Shown here: positions 8,633 through 16,641 of the stretch, one piece after another | Layout: every line of letters begins with the position of its first letter | How positions within the stretch are numbered: position 1 is the first letter of the stretch | Assembly: GCA_001875255.1 (NCBI GenBank) | Contig: MJAN01000001.1 | Location: 1 to 64,000, forward strand | Length of the DNA: 64,000 nucleotides | Reading direction: 5' to 3' | Source: Candidatus Sabulitectum silens | GTDB lineage: Bacteria; Fermentibacterota; Fermentibacteria; Fermentibacterales; JCC-6 | Notes under the pieces: model-generated | Told to the model about the DNA's origin: nothing | The model's input: only the letters and a program-made list of their open reading frames with translations | Database searches by the model: none | Program-made: the position numbers and the translations under genes

Positions 8633-9630
8633 TTATGGTCTTACAGGATAATCAGATTCCCAGCCGGCAGGAACGACTCTGTGCATAAGCGACTTGAGAC
8701 CTGCATAGCTCTCAGTCGGATCAATCACAGCGTTCAGGTTCCAGCACTCCACGAAGCATTTGCCGCAGTTCTGGCAAAGATCGTAGTCGATATAGACCAT
8801 GTAAGGGATATCCCCGACGTAGACGGAATCCGGAAGAATGAGAGTATCCTGCCACATTGCGTCGAAGGGGCATCCTGTACCCGTGGATATGGTCCTCTCC
8901 TCATCAAGGTAGTCTTCCATGATATGGCATCCACCGAAGCATCCCAGTGAGTCGGACCCGGGCTGGCAGAGACCACAGTTCTTGGATACGAAGTCAGGCC
9001 CGAAGTACGGGTACTTGTTGTTGTAGAAGATGATCCGATAAGCCTGATCGGTAACGGCAATCTCACTGGAGGGCTGATCCCCGTTATAGAATGCCCTTAT
9101 CCCGAAGTAGTAGTCCCTTCCGTTCCTGGTTCCGGTGATTGCATCAACAGGACATACATCCTGGCAGATACCGCAGGAGGTGCATCTGTCGTAGTCAATT
9201 ATCGCAACCCCTCCCTGAACGGTTATGGCGTCGTTGGGGCATTCAGCCACGCAGAGGCCACAGGCAATGCATGGTTCCGGCAGGCTTCGATGACATTGAA
9301 TGCCATACCGCTGTCAGCGGGGGCAGGTATCATCTCCATGGGAATCGCATCCTCCCAGTTCTCCACAGTTATCGGGATCTCGGATGCCCGAATCTCGTAA
9401 TAATCAGCATCCGGCATCTCGCTCCACCTCATTAGAAAGGCGGAGTACTCACCTATCCTCTCCGGAGCCCACGCTGCTTCACCTCCTGCTGTATATCCCA
9501 GCTGAACTGTAAGTGCGTTAGAGCTTATGCCCGACGGGGGGATAAGCGGGTTGTCCGCCTGGTTTATACAGGCCCCGCCAGCGGCAAGGAGAACAATTGT
9601 AATCAGGATCAGTCTGTTCCCGAGCATCAT
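8633..9630 (-). CDS. Large exported polyferredoxin lipoprotein, paralog of the next gene (frameshifted)
   Basis: It has the same plan as the gene at 7553-8524: lipoprotein signal with lipobox GGAC, FnIII-like first half (AFLMRWSEMPDADYYEIRAS), CxxCGLC cluster motif, CTSCGICQDVCP, resumed FnIII half (GRDYYFGIRAFYN), CGLC, CFGGC, GTGCP, CQNCGKCFVECW and an identical PVRP end. Alignment with the paralog shows one missing base near 9283, just before the first cluster motif (GCCTGCCGG against GTTCTTCCGG), which splits the frame at 9223-9630. Most likely a sequencing error, because both halves remain conserved. It is the first gene of the minus-strand ferredoxin cluster, with a TATATATG-adjacent AGGAGG site. 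Confidence 0.75.
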
Positions 9631-9675
9631 ATATACCTCCTAAGCTGGTACTATGTATCGTCAACGGGAAAAGGA

Positions 9676-9692
9676 CAACCGTTTCTGGAAAC
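9676..9692 (-). promoter_or_regulatory. Palindromic operator candidate upstream of polyferredoxin gene 1
   Basis: Second exact copy of caaccgtttctggaaac, with palindrome GTTTCTGGAAAC at 9681-9692, 51 bases before the first ferredoxin gene and 43 bases before the divergent propeller gene. Two exact copies before two paralogs suggest a shared regulator, or retention from the gene duplication. Confidence 0.5.
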
Positions 9693-9735
9693 TCAGGGAG
9701 AGGGATCGCTATATTCCAGAAGAAGGAGGTGTTTC

Positions 9736-10594
9736 TTGCTGAAGGTCATGTCCGTACTTGTTCTGTCATTTTCCCTCTTTGCCGGAACCATACTCAGTAC
9801 CACGGATGGAGGGGAAACCTGGCACCGGGAGTTCTCGGGAACTGCCTGCGATCTCAATGGAGTCGCTGTTGATATTTTCACCGGAACCGCTCTCGCTGTG
9901 GGAGACAATGGCAGAATACTTCGAAGGGATGAAGAAGGTATCTGGGAGGATGTTTCCCCGGCAGGCTTTCGGAAAGACCTGTTCTCAGTGGTTATGGGAA
10001 GCCGCGGTGTCTGCATGGCATGCGGCGCCGATGGAGCACTCCTTTCTTCCTTCGACGGAGGCTTCACCTGGAGGGTATGGGACCAGTTCGACAGCGGCGG
10101 GGCTGACCTGTTCAGCGTGAACTTCGACCCCACAAGCCCTGATAATTTCGTGATAACAGGAGAGAACGGCTTCGTTCACAGCGCTTCTGACGGCCGGCTG
10201 GAGCTGGACAACGTTAGCGGATCCTGCGTCAGCCTTTGCTCCGGAGAGGCTGAGCTTTTGGCAGCCCCGGGGCGGGGGTAACTCCCCTTGTTTCCGCGGG
10301 CAGCCCCTGCGCCGCCGTTGGTGAGGGGGGCGCGGTCTTTCTCTTCGAGAACGGCGGATGGACAGGGGTTGAGAGCGGATGCGAAGAGAACCTGAACGGG
10401 GTGGCCAACCTGGTATTCGGAGAGACCTTCTGCGCCGTTGGTGAGGGGGTACGATCATACTCTCCCGTGACAACGGCCGCAGCTGGAGACCTGTGAATTC
10501 CGGGGTCTCCTCAGACCTTAACGGAGTAGCCGGCAACGGCTGGGGCCAGGGTTACATAGTTGGCGACGGCCCCTTCGGGAGGTACCTTCCGTGA
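9736..10594 (+). CDS. Secreted BNR/Ycf48-like beta-propeller protein (frameshifted)
   Basis: TTG start behind AGGAGG. A short signal (VLVLSFSLFAGT) is followed by repeats typical of BNR and Ycf48-like propellers: STTDGGETW, DLNGVAVD, GDNGRILRR, LFSVVMGSRG, SSFDGGFTWR, FVITGENGFV, and, after frame changes, CAAVGEGGAVFLFENGGWT, LNGVAN, SRDNGRSWRPVNSG and YIVGDGPFGRYLP. Frame breaks fall at G-runs near 10274 and 10449, so one intact gene of about 285 residues is inferred. Its stop overlaps the next start (GTGA). It is divergent from the ferredoxin cluster. Role unknown; related proteins assist assembly of redox complexes, others are merely surface proteins. Confidence 0.65.
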
Positions 10595-11269
10595 AGCTGA
10601 AGGATGTCTACACCCGGCTGCTGGAGCATTTCGGCCCCCAGGCTGGTGGCCCGGGGAGACCTCCGAAGAGCACCTTGCCGGATGCGTCCTTGCCCAGAAC
10701 ACCAGGTGGGACAGGGTGGAGCCGGTGATCCGGCGCCTTAAGGACATGGGGATCCTTGAAGGAAACAGACTGCTGGATGTGCCGGTTGAGGAACTCTCCC
10801 TGCTTCTCAGGGCTCCGGCACCTACAGAAGGAAGGCGGAGTATCTCCAGGGAGTCTGGGCATACATGGCAGAGCTGAGCTGGAACGGAACTCCCGGGTCG
10901 GTGACATTGGATACGGTCTCCCTGAGGAAGGGGCTACTGTCCATCAAGGGAGTAGGGCCGGAGACCGCGGACTGCATACTCCTGTATGTGCTGGAAAGGC
11001 CCATTTTCGTGGTTGACGCCTACACCAGACGCATCCTTTCCCGGCACGGGCTCTGCCCTGAGAAGGCTTCCTGCCACCATATTCAGAAGCTTTTCCATGA
11101 TGCCCTTTCTCCCGACGTGGGAGTGTTCAACGAGTTCCACGCCCTGCTGGTTGCCTGCGCCAAGGGGTTCTGCCGTCCTCAGCCGAAATGTGAGGGGTGC
11201 CCCCTTCGCGAACTCAGCTTTATTCCTTATATTTCCTCTCCTTGCGCGGAGGGGTGCCGGAGCGGTTGA
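10591..11269 (+). CDS. Endonuclease III-like DNA glycosylase with [4Fe-4S] cluster (frameshifted)
   Basis: GTG start overlaps the previous stop. Pieces in successive frames give one protein: an N-terminal helix (LKDVYTRLLEHFGP), then GWWPGETSEEHLAGCVLAQNTRW, the helix-hairpin-helix GLLSIKGVGPETADCILLYVL, the catalytic Asp region FVVDAYTRRIL, and a C-terminal cluster CRPQPKCEGCPL. This matches the endonuclease III-related branch (similar to MagIII of Helicobacter), which removes damaged bases. Frame breaks lie near 10640 and 10812. The reading frame runs about 22 bases into the tRNA gene, unusual unless another error hides the true stop. Confidence 0.75.
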
Positions 11270-11337
11270 ACGGGGCGGTCTCGAAACCGTTGTCCTCTTT
11301 TCGGGGACCGTGGGTTCGAATCCCACCTCCTCCGCCA
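11248..11337 (+). tRNA. tRNA-Ser (CGA), with one base missing in the anticodon arm
   Basis: GGAGGGG at the 5' end pairs with CTCCTCC before G-CCA at the 3' end. A long variable arm, the GGTTCGAATCC T-loop and anticodon loop CTCGAAA identify tRNA-Ser with anticodon CGA. The 5' anticodon stem GCGGT would need ACCGT on the other side, but only CCGT follows the loop: one A is missing in the A-run at 11284-11286. This breaks the stem and is best explained as a homopolymer error in the assembly. Confidence 0.9.
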
Positions 11338-11338
11338 G

Positions 11339-11364
11339 GAAGCCATCCGTAAATTTGACAAATA
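11339..11364 (+). repeat. 26-bp perfect direct repeat, copy 1, next to the tRNA 3' end
   Basis: gaagccatccgtaaatttg and the following acaaata are identical to 48855-48880, where they code the last residues (EAIRKFDK) of the DUF39 gene. Here the repeat begins 2 bases after the tRNA CCA end and lies in no gene. Too long for chance in 64 kb. Confidence 0.9.
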
Positions 11365-11388
11365 ACTCCTGTAACAGTGCATCAGATG

Positions 11389-11400
11389 AGGGATATCCCT
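11389..11400. promoter_or_regulatory. 12-bp palindrome in rubrerythrin upstream region
   Basis: AGGGATATCCCT is a perfect palindrome 72 bases before the rubrerythrin start. A peroxide or redox regulator site would fit the gene, but one short palindrome is weak evidence. Confidence 0.25.
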
Positions 11401-11471
11401 GATACTGATTTCGTGATATATTGTGTTTGACATCGTTTTCGCTGGAGATACCGGACAAGAATGGAGCTGAA

Positions 11472-11969
11472 ATGGAAAAAACGAAGAAGTGCCTCGAAGA
11501 AGCCTTTGCAGGGGAATCCCAGGCCAACAGGAAGTATCTGGCCTTTGCCGATAAGGCGGAGAAGGAGGGCTACTCCCAGGCCGCCAGGCTTTTTCGCGCC
11601 GCAGCCGCCGCTGAGACAGTCCATGCCCATGCCCATCTTCGGGCTATGAATGGTGTGGGTTCCACACAGGAGAACCTGAAAGAAGCGATCGAGGGTGAGA
11701 CCCACGAGTTCAGGAGCATGTACCCGGACATGATAAAGACCGCCGAGGAAGAGGGGGAGAAGGCTGCCCTGCGTTCCTTCAGGTACGCCAACGAGGTGGA
11801 GCAGATCCACGCCGGGCTTTACAGCGATATGCTTCAGGGCCTCTCCGGCGAACAGGAGGAATATCCCTACTTCGTCTGCCCCGTCTGCGGTCACACAATT
11901 GGCAGGGAGGCCCCGGAAAGGTGCCCGGTATGCGGCGCCATGGGTAAAATGTACAACAGGATCGACTGA
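11472..11969 (+). CDS. rbr: Rubrerythrin
   Basis: ATG behind GGAG begins MEKTKKCLEEAFAGESQANRK, the typical first helix with the diiron ligand EAFAGES. Further ligands are seen in AETVHAHAH, EGETHEF and ANEVEQIHAG. The C-terminal rubredoxin-like domain has CPVCGHTIG and CPVCGA, the four cysteines for the FeS4 site. At 165 residues it is of usual length and undamaged. Rubrerythrins reduce hydrogen peroxide in anaerobes, drawing electrons from rubredoxin or a ferredoxin:NAD(P) system. It stands alone, with a strong terminator behind it. Confidence 0.95.
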   Translation: MEKTKKCLEEAFAGESQANRKYLAFADKAEKEGYSQAARLFRAAAAAETVHAHAHLRAMNGVGSTQENLKEAIEGETHEFRSMYPDMIKTAEEEGEKAALRSFRYANEVEQIHAGLYSDMLQGLSGEQEEYPYFVCPVCGHTIGREAPERCPVCGAMGKMYNRID

Positions 11970-11987
11970 CCGGATCCCTTGTGAGTC

Positions 11988-12013
11988 GGGCGGCTTCGGC
12001 CGCCCCTTTTTTT
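11988..12013 (+). terminator. Intrinsic terminator after rubrerythrin
   Basis: GGGCGGC-TTCG-GCCGCCC stem with UUCG tetraloop followed by C and seven T. Textbook rho-independent terminator, 19 bases behind the rubrerythrin stop. Confidence 0.93.
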
Positions 12014-12067
12014 GGACCCTAAGTTTACTATTGTCTTTTTAGGAAACCATAGGAAAGGAGAACTACA

Positions 12068-12697
12068 ATTAGCACTTTAATCTATACTTTAATAGCGACT
12101 GCCCTTCTTGCAGCCCCGGATTCCCTGTACTTCCCCCTTGAACCGGGAACCAGATGGGTTTACTCCATGGAAGGCTCCATGTCTTCCCTTGGTATCGAGA
12201 CCACGGAAATGCTCTGGGAGAAGATCGAAACCGTCATGGGGACCGACACCCTGGAGAACGGCCTTGAGGTAAGGAGGGTGGATACATCGGTAAGGGATAC
12301 CGTTGTCACCATTGGCGAAACAATGCTGATGGACTCCAGCTACACCACCTGGAGAAGGCTCGAGGAGGATGGGCACTACAGCTACCTCGACCCGGAGGAT
12401 GCCGACTCCGTGGAGTTCATACCCTTCCCGCTGGAAGAGGGTAACCCCTGGGAGTTTTCCCGGACGCCTCCTACACTGGCCGAGGTGGTGATCAGCGGTG
12501 AAACGGTCACGGTACCAGCTGGTAGCTTTACCGACTGCGTTGGAATCCGCTTGAACTGGAGCAGGGCCGATGCCGAGTTCGACCGGCTGATGTATCTGGC
12601 CCCCGGCGTCGGAATGGTCAAATGCCTTTACTCCCAGACCACGGGGAACATAGAGGTTTACATCGAATCAGAACTGACCTTTTTCGAACAGCCCTGA
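12068..12697 (+). CDS. Exported YPL/WVY-type protein, possible ATT start
   Basis: The first ATG in frame (12167) would cut away the N terminus, yet upstream the same frame reads ISTLIYTLIATALLAAPDSLYFPLEPGTRWVYS, a signal peptide followed by the domain motif YFPLEPGTRWVY. The codon at 12068, ATT, sits 7 bases behind AAGGAG. So either ATT is used as a start, as in infC, or an ATG has been misread. The mature protein shares FPLEEGxxWxFS, TVTVPAGSFTDC and LAPGVGMVK with the next gene, its tandem paralog. Function unknown; such proteins are common as extracytoplasmic proteins in FCB-type bacteria. Confidence 0.6.
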   Translation: MSTLIYTLIATALLAAPDSLYFPLEPGTRWVYSMEGSMSSLGIETTEMLWEKIETVMGTDTLENGLEVRRVDTSVRDTVVTIGETMLMDSSYTTWRRLEEDGHYSYLDPEDADSVEFIPFPLEEGNPWEFSRTPPTLAEVVISGETVTVPAGSFTDCVGIRLNWSRADAEFDRLMYLAPGVGMVKCLYSQTTGNIEVYIESELTFFEQP

Positions 12698-12742
12698 TAC
12701 TCTATAGTATCACCGGTGCTCGAGGATATTAAGGAGGAGATC

Positions 12743-13412
12743 ATGAGAAAGATATTATGCGCTCTGGCGGTTATGGTCCTGGTGTTCGCATGCGGAGACG
12801 ACGACTCACCCTCCGGGCCTGAGCAGGGCGGGGAAGACTCCGCCTACTATCCCCTTTCCGTGGGGAATCAGTGGGTATATGACCGCAGCGGCACGATGGA
12901 AGTGGCAGGTTTCCAGACGGGAACTGAACGGGATGAACATCTGCGACATCACAGGCGAGGTAACCCACGAACTGGGGTTCGATGTGTATGTGCAGGAATA
13001 CTCAATTGCCGACACGATGGAAAGCGCCGGGCAGACCCTCGTAATCGATTCCACCTACACAACATACATGCGCCTTACCGACCAGGGGCTTTACAGCTAT
13101 GTGAGCCTCGCCGGAGGAGATTCAGTGTCCTTCGTTCCCTTCCCCCTGCAGGTGGGTGCCACATGGCAGTTCTCCGAGAATCCCCCGATGACAGCTGAAA
13201 TCGTGTCCCTCACCGAAACGGTCACGGTTCCGGCGGGCACCTTCGAGAACTGTCTTGAACTGCGCGTATGGTGGATAGAGAGCGGAAGCACCCTGGAGAA
13301 TGTCAGCTCATTTGCTCCGGATGTGGGAAGGGTGAAGAATGTATACACCCATTCCTACCAGAATCTGGTGACCACCATCGAATCGGAGCTGCTCTCCTAT
13401 TCGGTGAACTAG
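12743..13412 (+). CDS. YPL/WVY-type lipoprotein, tandem paralog (frameshifted)
   Basis: The ATG follows AAGGAGGAGATC. MRKILCALAVMVLVFAC is a lipoprotein signal with Asp residues at +2 to +4, which in enterobacteria would mean inner-membrane retention. YYPLSVGNQWVYDRSG starts the conserved domain. A one-base shift near 12921 separates the N-terminal part from ELNGMNICDITGEVTHELG..., YTTYMRLTDQGLYSY, VPFPLQVGATWQFSEN, TVTVPAGTFENC and FAPDVGRVKN. The repeated PAG(S/T)F(T/E)(D/N)C and PDVGxVK motifs show it is a duplicate of the preceding gene. Its stop overlaps the stop of the convergent phosphotransferase gene. Confidence 0.65.
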
Positions 13413-14277
13413 CCGCCGTACCAGTAGAGTCTAAGGTCCTCCGGGGTTTCAGCGGGGACTTCCCGGGGGATGGTGGAGATGAACCACTTCATGTTGGAGT
13501 AGCGGTGCAGAAGAAGCATTCGCATTATTCCCCTGGTATCCCCGGCATACCCGCAGGTATTCAGGAACCCTTTGAAAGACCCGGCTCCCCGCAGCTGAGG
13601 AAGAGGCCCACGGCGCAGTAATCGTATTCGGGAACGGCAACCATCGAAGGCTCGAAATCCACCAGCCCGGTTATCACCGGTCTGCCTCCGTTCTTTCTTA
13701 CGAAGAGATGTTCCTTCATTATCTCGGTGTGGCAGACCGCTCTTTTGAAAGGTTCTCAACGGGCTCCGTTGAGTCTATGTACTCCCGTATCAGACCTGTC
13801 CATCTTTCATCGAGGCCGAATCCCCTGTGGTTTGCCTCCAGGTTCGCTATCTGTCCCCGGATGAATTCCTCCCAGTTGGTCTCATGGGTCTTTACCTCTT
13901 CAACGGGAATGGAGTGAAGTTCCCCAAGAAGATGGGCTGTCTGTTCCATCAGCCTTTCCCTGTTTACCCGGGAGAGATCACCCCACAGGGCCTTCAGGGG
14001 AAGACCAGTCATCTCCTCCATGACTATGTAGGGGTATCCCCGGTGGACCCCGGAGGCTATCAGCTCCGGTGTGGAAACGGAAAGCCTTCCCTGGAGCAGT
14101 TTCAGGAACCCCGCTTCGTTACTGCAGAACTCCGGCTCTTCCGAGGAGAATATCTTCACCACAAGGCCGTGGCCTGTTCTGTAAAGAATGGTGGAACCTC
14201 AAGTATCCTGGATCCCGCAAAGGGCAGACGGTTTCCAGGCATATCTCCCGGGCCAGCTTCTCGCACTCGGCGTCCAT
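13409..14277 (-). CDS. APH/choline-kinase-like phosphotransferase (frameshifted)
   Basis: Pieces in several frames combine: MDAECEKLAREICLETVCP, GSTILYRTGHGLVVKIFSSEEPEF (glycine loop and Lys strand), GYPYIVMEEMTG (hinge), LLGELHSIP, then VCHTEIMKEHLFV (position of the catalytic loop, here CHTE...KEH instead of HxD...N) and VITGLVDFEPSMV (metal-binding DFE). It ends SNMKWFI...EDLRLYWYGG. This is the aminoglycoside phosphotransferase/homoserine kinase-like fold, acting on small molecules. Breaks lie near 14215, 13735 and 13600. The changed catalytic loop is partly inside a damaged region, so I do not claim loss of activity. Start ATG lies 18 bases behind murI. Confidence 0.6.
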
Positions 14278-14295
14278 CCTGGCCAGTTCGGAAAC

Positions 14296-15095
14296 TCAGG
14301 CCTGATGTTCAAAACTGTCTCCGGTCCTGCCGTACTTCATCAGTTCAAACAGCTCCCCGTGTGTCATTTCCCTCCATACGCCGGATGATGTGGAAAGGAA
14401 GGAGAAGCTCCCGGAAGGGGTTCCCGTCGGGGAGGGGAGAAGGTCCCTTACCCTCCTTGCCACCCCGGGCCCGGGGCTTATTGTCTTCACCCCGAGAAAC
14501 TCCTCTATGAGGTTTGCTATAAGGGGGTAATGGGTGCAGCCCAGTATCAGGTGGCTGAGGTTGAGGTTTCTCAGGGGTTCCAGCTCTTCTGTGAGGTCCC
14601 TCCGGAGTTCGGCTGTATATCCCTGTTGTAGTATTCTTTCAACTATGGTGGCCAGGTTCGGCATGGTGAGGTGGGTTATGCTCTGCCCGGGATCGAGCCG
14701 TTTCTTCAGCTCCCTGAATTTTATCGAGTTGCCGGTGAGGACAGTTGTTATCACCGCGGCCTTCGTTATGCCTGGGTAGAGGGATTCGTGGTTGAGAACG
14801 TTTATGTAGGGCTCAACCCCCACGAAGGGCACCGAAGGGTGCTTTTCCCTCAGATGGGAAATGGCAGCGGCTGTGGCGGAGTTACAGGCGGCAACAATCA
14901 GGTTCGCCCCCTCTGGAGCAGTATGCCGGTGATGTAGAGGCTTCTTTCGGTTATTTCCCCGTCTGACCTGGTCCCGTAGGGAGCGTAGAGATCGTCGGAT
15001 ATGTAATCCACCACAACACCGGGCACCTCCGAGAGGATCTCGCTGAGGATGGAGAACCCGCCTATGCCCGAGTCGAATACCCCTATCCTGGTCAT
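14296..15095 (-). CDS. murI: Glutamate racemase (frameshifted)
   Basis: The N terminus RIGVFDSGIGGFSIL, with the catalytic-region VFDSG, is followed by YAPYG. After one frame change near 14912 come the first cysteine motif AACNSATAAA and the second, LILGCTHYPLI; these two cysteines are the racemase acid/base pair. The size, about 266 residues, is normal. The enzyme makes D-glutamate for peptidoglycan. The start overlaps the stop of the upstream membrane-protein gene (ATGA) and the phosphotransferase follows, so the three form an operon. Confidence 0.9.
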
Positions 15096-15597
15096 TGTTC
15101 CCCTCTGGCGGTCAGGGTTCCCTTGTTGAGGGAGAGTGATGTCAGGGCGGAAAGCTCTTCAGCCAGGGCCTTCAGCCTGTCCTGCTCCGGGGACTGCATA
15201 AGCAGGATCCTTGAGCCCTGCTTCATGTTCAGGAAGATCACAGCGAAGACACCGGACGCGGTTAAGCAGGAAATATCCTTTGCGTCCTGGATGCGTACCT
15301 TCCGGACGCCGGTTCTCTGGCGTTTGTAGGATATTGTGCGGTTGATCTGGTCCACTGTGATCCCCGGGCCGTGACCGGCCTTTTGCAGAACCATGGACAG
15401 CAGCATGGAGAAGACCACCACCCCCCCGCCGCGAGGAGCATTGTTGCCCCCCGGCCGTCGTTACCACTGGAAGAAAATACCACTGCGACGACAATGATCA
15501 GCGGTACGAGCAGAATGACCGGTCTGAGCCGGGAGACTCCGCCTAAGGATTTTGCGAAATACTTGTCGCCCTGATCCTTGAAATACTCCATTAGCAT
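15092..15597 (-). CDS. Small membrane protein with two membrane segments (frameshifted)
   Basis: Begins LMEYFKDQGDKYFAKSLGGVSR, a short cytoplasmic part, then RPVILLVPLIIVVAVVF (helix 1), a loop with frame change at a C-run near 15424, and VVVFSMLLSMVLQ (helix 2). The C-terminal 100 residues include VRKVRIQDAKDISC and SGVFAVIFLNMKQGSRILL, similar in pattern to PH-like domains of bacterial membrane proteins (YdbT type), which is only a structural guess. About 168 residues. Coupled to murI by overlap. Function unknown. Confidence 0.55.
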
Positions 15598-15606
15598 CCC
15601 TCCCCT

Positions 15607-16641
15607 TCACATGGTGAGATAATAACACTTCTGCCCGGTTTCAGCCTCCATGATCCTGCGAAGGGCCTCCCCTTTCCCCCTCCCCCCGGCAGAGGAACTG
15701 GGCGGTTCCGTCGCCCTGGGACCCAACGCCCTTGCCCCCCCAAACCAGGCCTGTGCCTCTGCCCTTTTCGAGCACACCGTGAAGGATAGGGGCACGCAGT
15801 TCGCCGGGGCAGCGTGGGGTCACCAGCGCGTCAAAGATCTCCTGGGCTTCGTTCATCAGGGAACCCAGCCCCCGGGGGTTGCCCCGCTCCAGCATGGTCC
15901 GGGCTGAGGTGACTATCCTGAGATTTTCCTCGCCCAGAGCCCTTCTCAGGCCCGGGTCGCCGCCGGCGAAGGAGGCGTTCAGGTCCCTGAGTATCCTCTT
16001 CGTGTCCTTTTTCCCGCCCAGGTCGACTATCAGGAGGTGGAAGTCTCCGCCCGGGGTGAGTTCATCGGTTTCCATGATGTCTCCGCTGAAGGAGAGCAGA
16101 ACCGGCCCTCCTCCCCAGGCACAGGCCTGATCCATGCGCCCGCAGTGGGAACCGGTGAGAAGCTCTCCCCGGTATGCCGCCTCCATTTCCTGCCGAAGGG
16201 TCATTCCCAGGCGGTTAAGTCTGTTGAACCCACGGGCGGTGGCCACGCACACAGCCGCCGAAGAGGAAAGGCCCTTTCGCAGCGGAAGGGTTCTTCGGTG
16301 AACCCTGAGGCTGAGCCCGGCGGAGGGATGCTTTCGGAGTATTACAGAGGCTGTACCCGCGGCGTAGGCATTGAAGTTCCCCGGGCGTTTGCCGCCTCCT
16401 TTGCCTCTTCCGCCGTTGAGTAGTGTTCCCAGGTGGAGAATGACCCCCGGGAAGAACCTGACTGATGGAGAATCCTGGTCCTTCAAGCCGGGCTTCTGCG
16501 GTTATGCCCTGGTCGGTTCCTGCGACGATGCAGGCTCCAGGGTGTACGGATGGTCCTCCCGGCGGTACTCCCGGCCCAGTCGCTGTGTTCGCCGAAGAGA
16601 CACAGCCTTCCCGGGACGAAGATCTCAGCGGAGCCTGTCAA
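15607..16641 (-). CDS. GHMP-family sugar kinase (galactokinase/mevalonate-kinase fold; frameshifted)
   Basis: A TTG start with GGGAGG upstream gives LTGSAEIFVPGRLCLFGEHSDWAG, the galactokinase-type substrate motif (GRxxLxGEH). Then, after frame changes near 16500-16580, GACIVAGTDQGITAEARLEG, the ATP-binding PLRKGLSSSAAVCVA (PxxxGLSSSA), GSHCGRMDQACAW, and at the end GVGSQGDGTAQFLC and EALRRIMEAETGQKCYYL. About 340 residues. The GEHSDW motif resembles L-arabinokinase and glucuronokinase as well as galactokinase. The start overlaps the AOR gene by 17 bases, so it is transcribed with the oxidoreductase. Substrate not decidable by eye. Confidence 0.72.

Noticed and set aside
7553..9630. CFGGCH in the polyferredoxins as a c-type haem site
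   Set aside because: The spacing is CxxxCH, not CxxCH, and it lies within an iron-sulfur-type cysteine set; no other haem motif was seen in the window.
10934..11527. Minus-strand open frame over tRNA-Ser containing GFEPTVP
   Set aside because: This is the well-known antisense reading of a tRNA-Ser gene, not a protein.
13409..14277. Aminoglycoside resistance gene
   Set aside because: Only the general phosphotransferase fold is visible and the catalytic loop region is damaged; the murI operon context does not suggest resistance.
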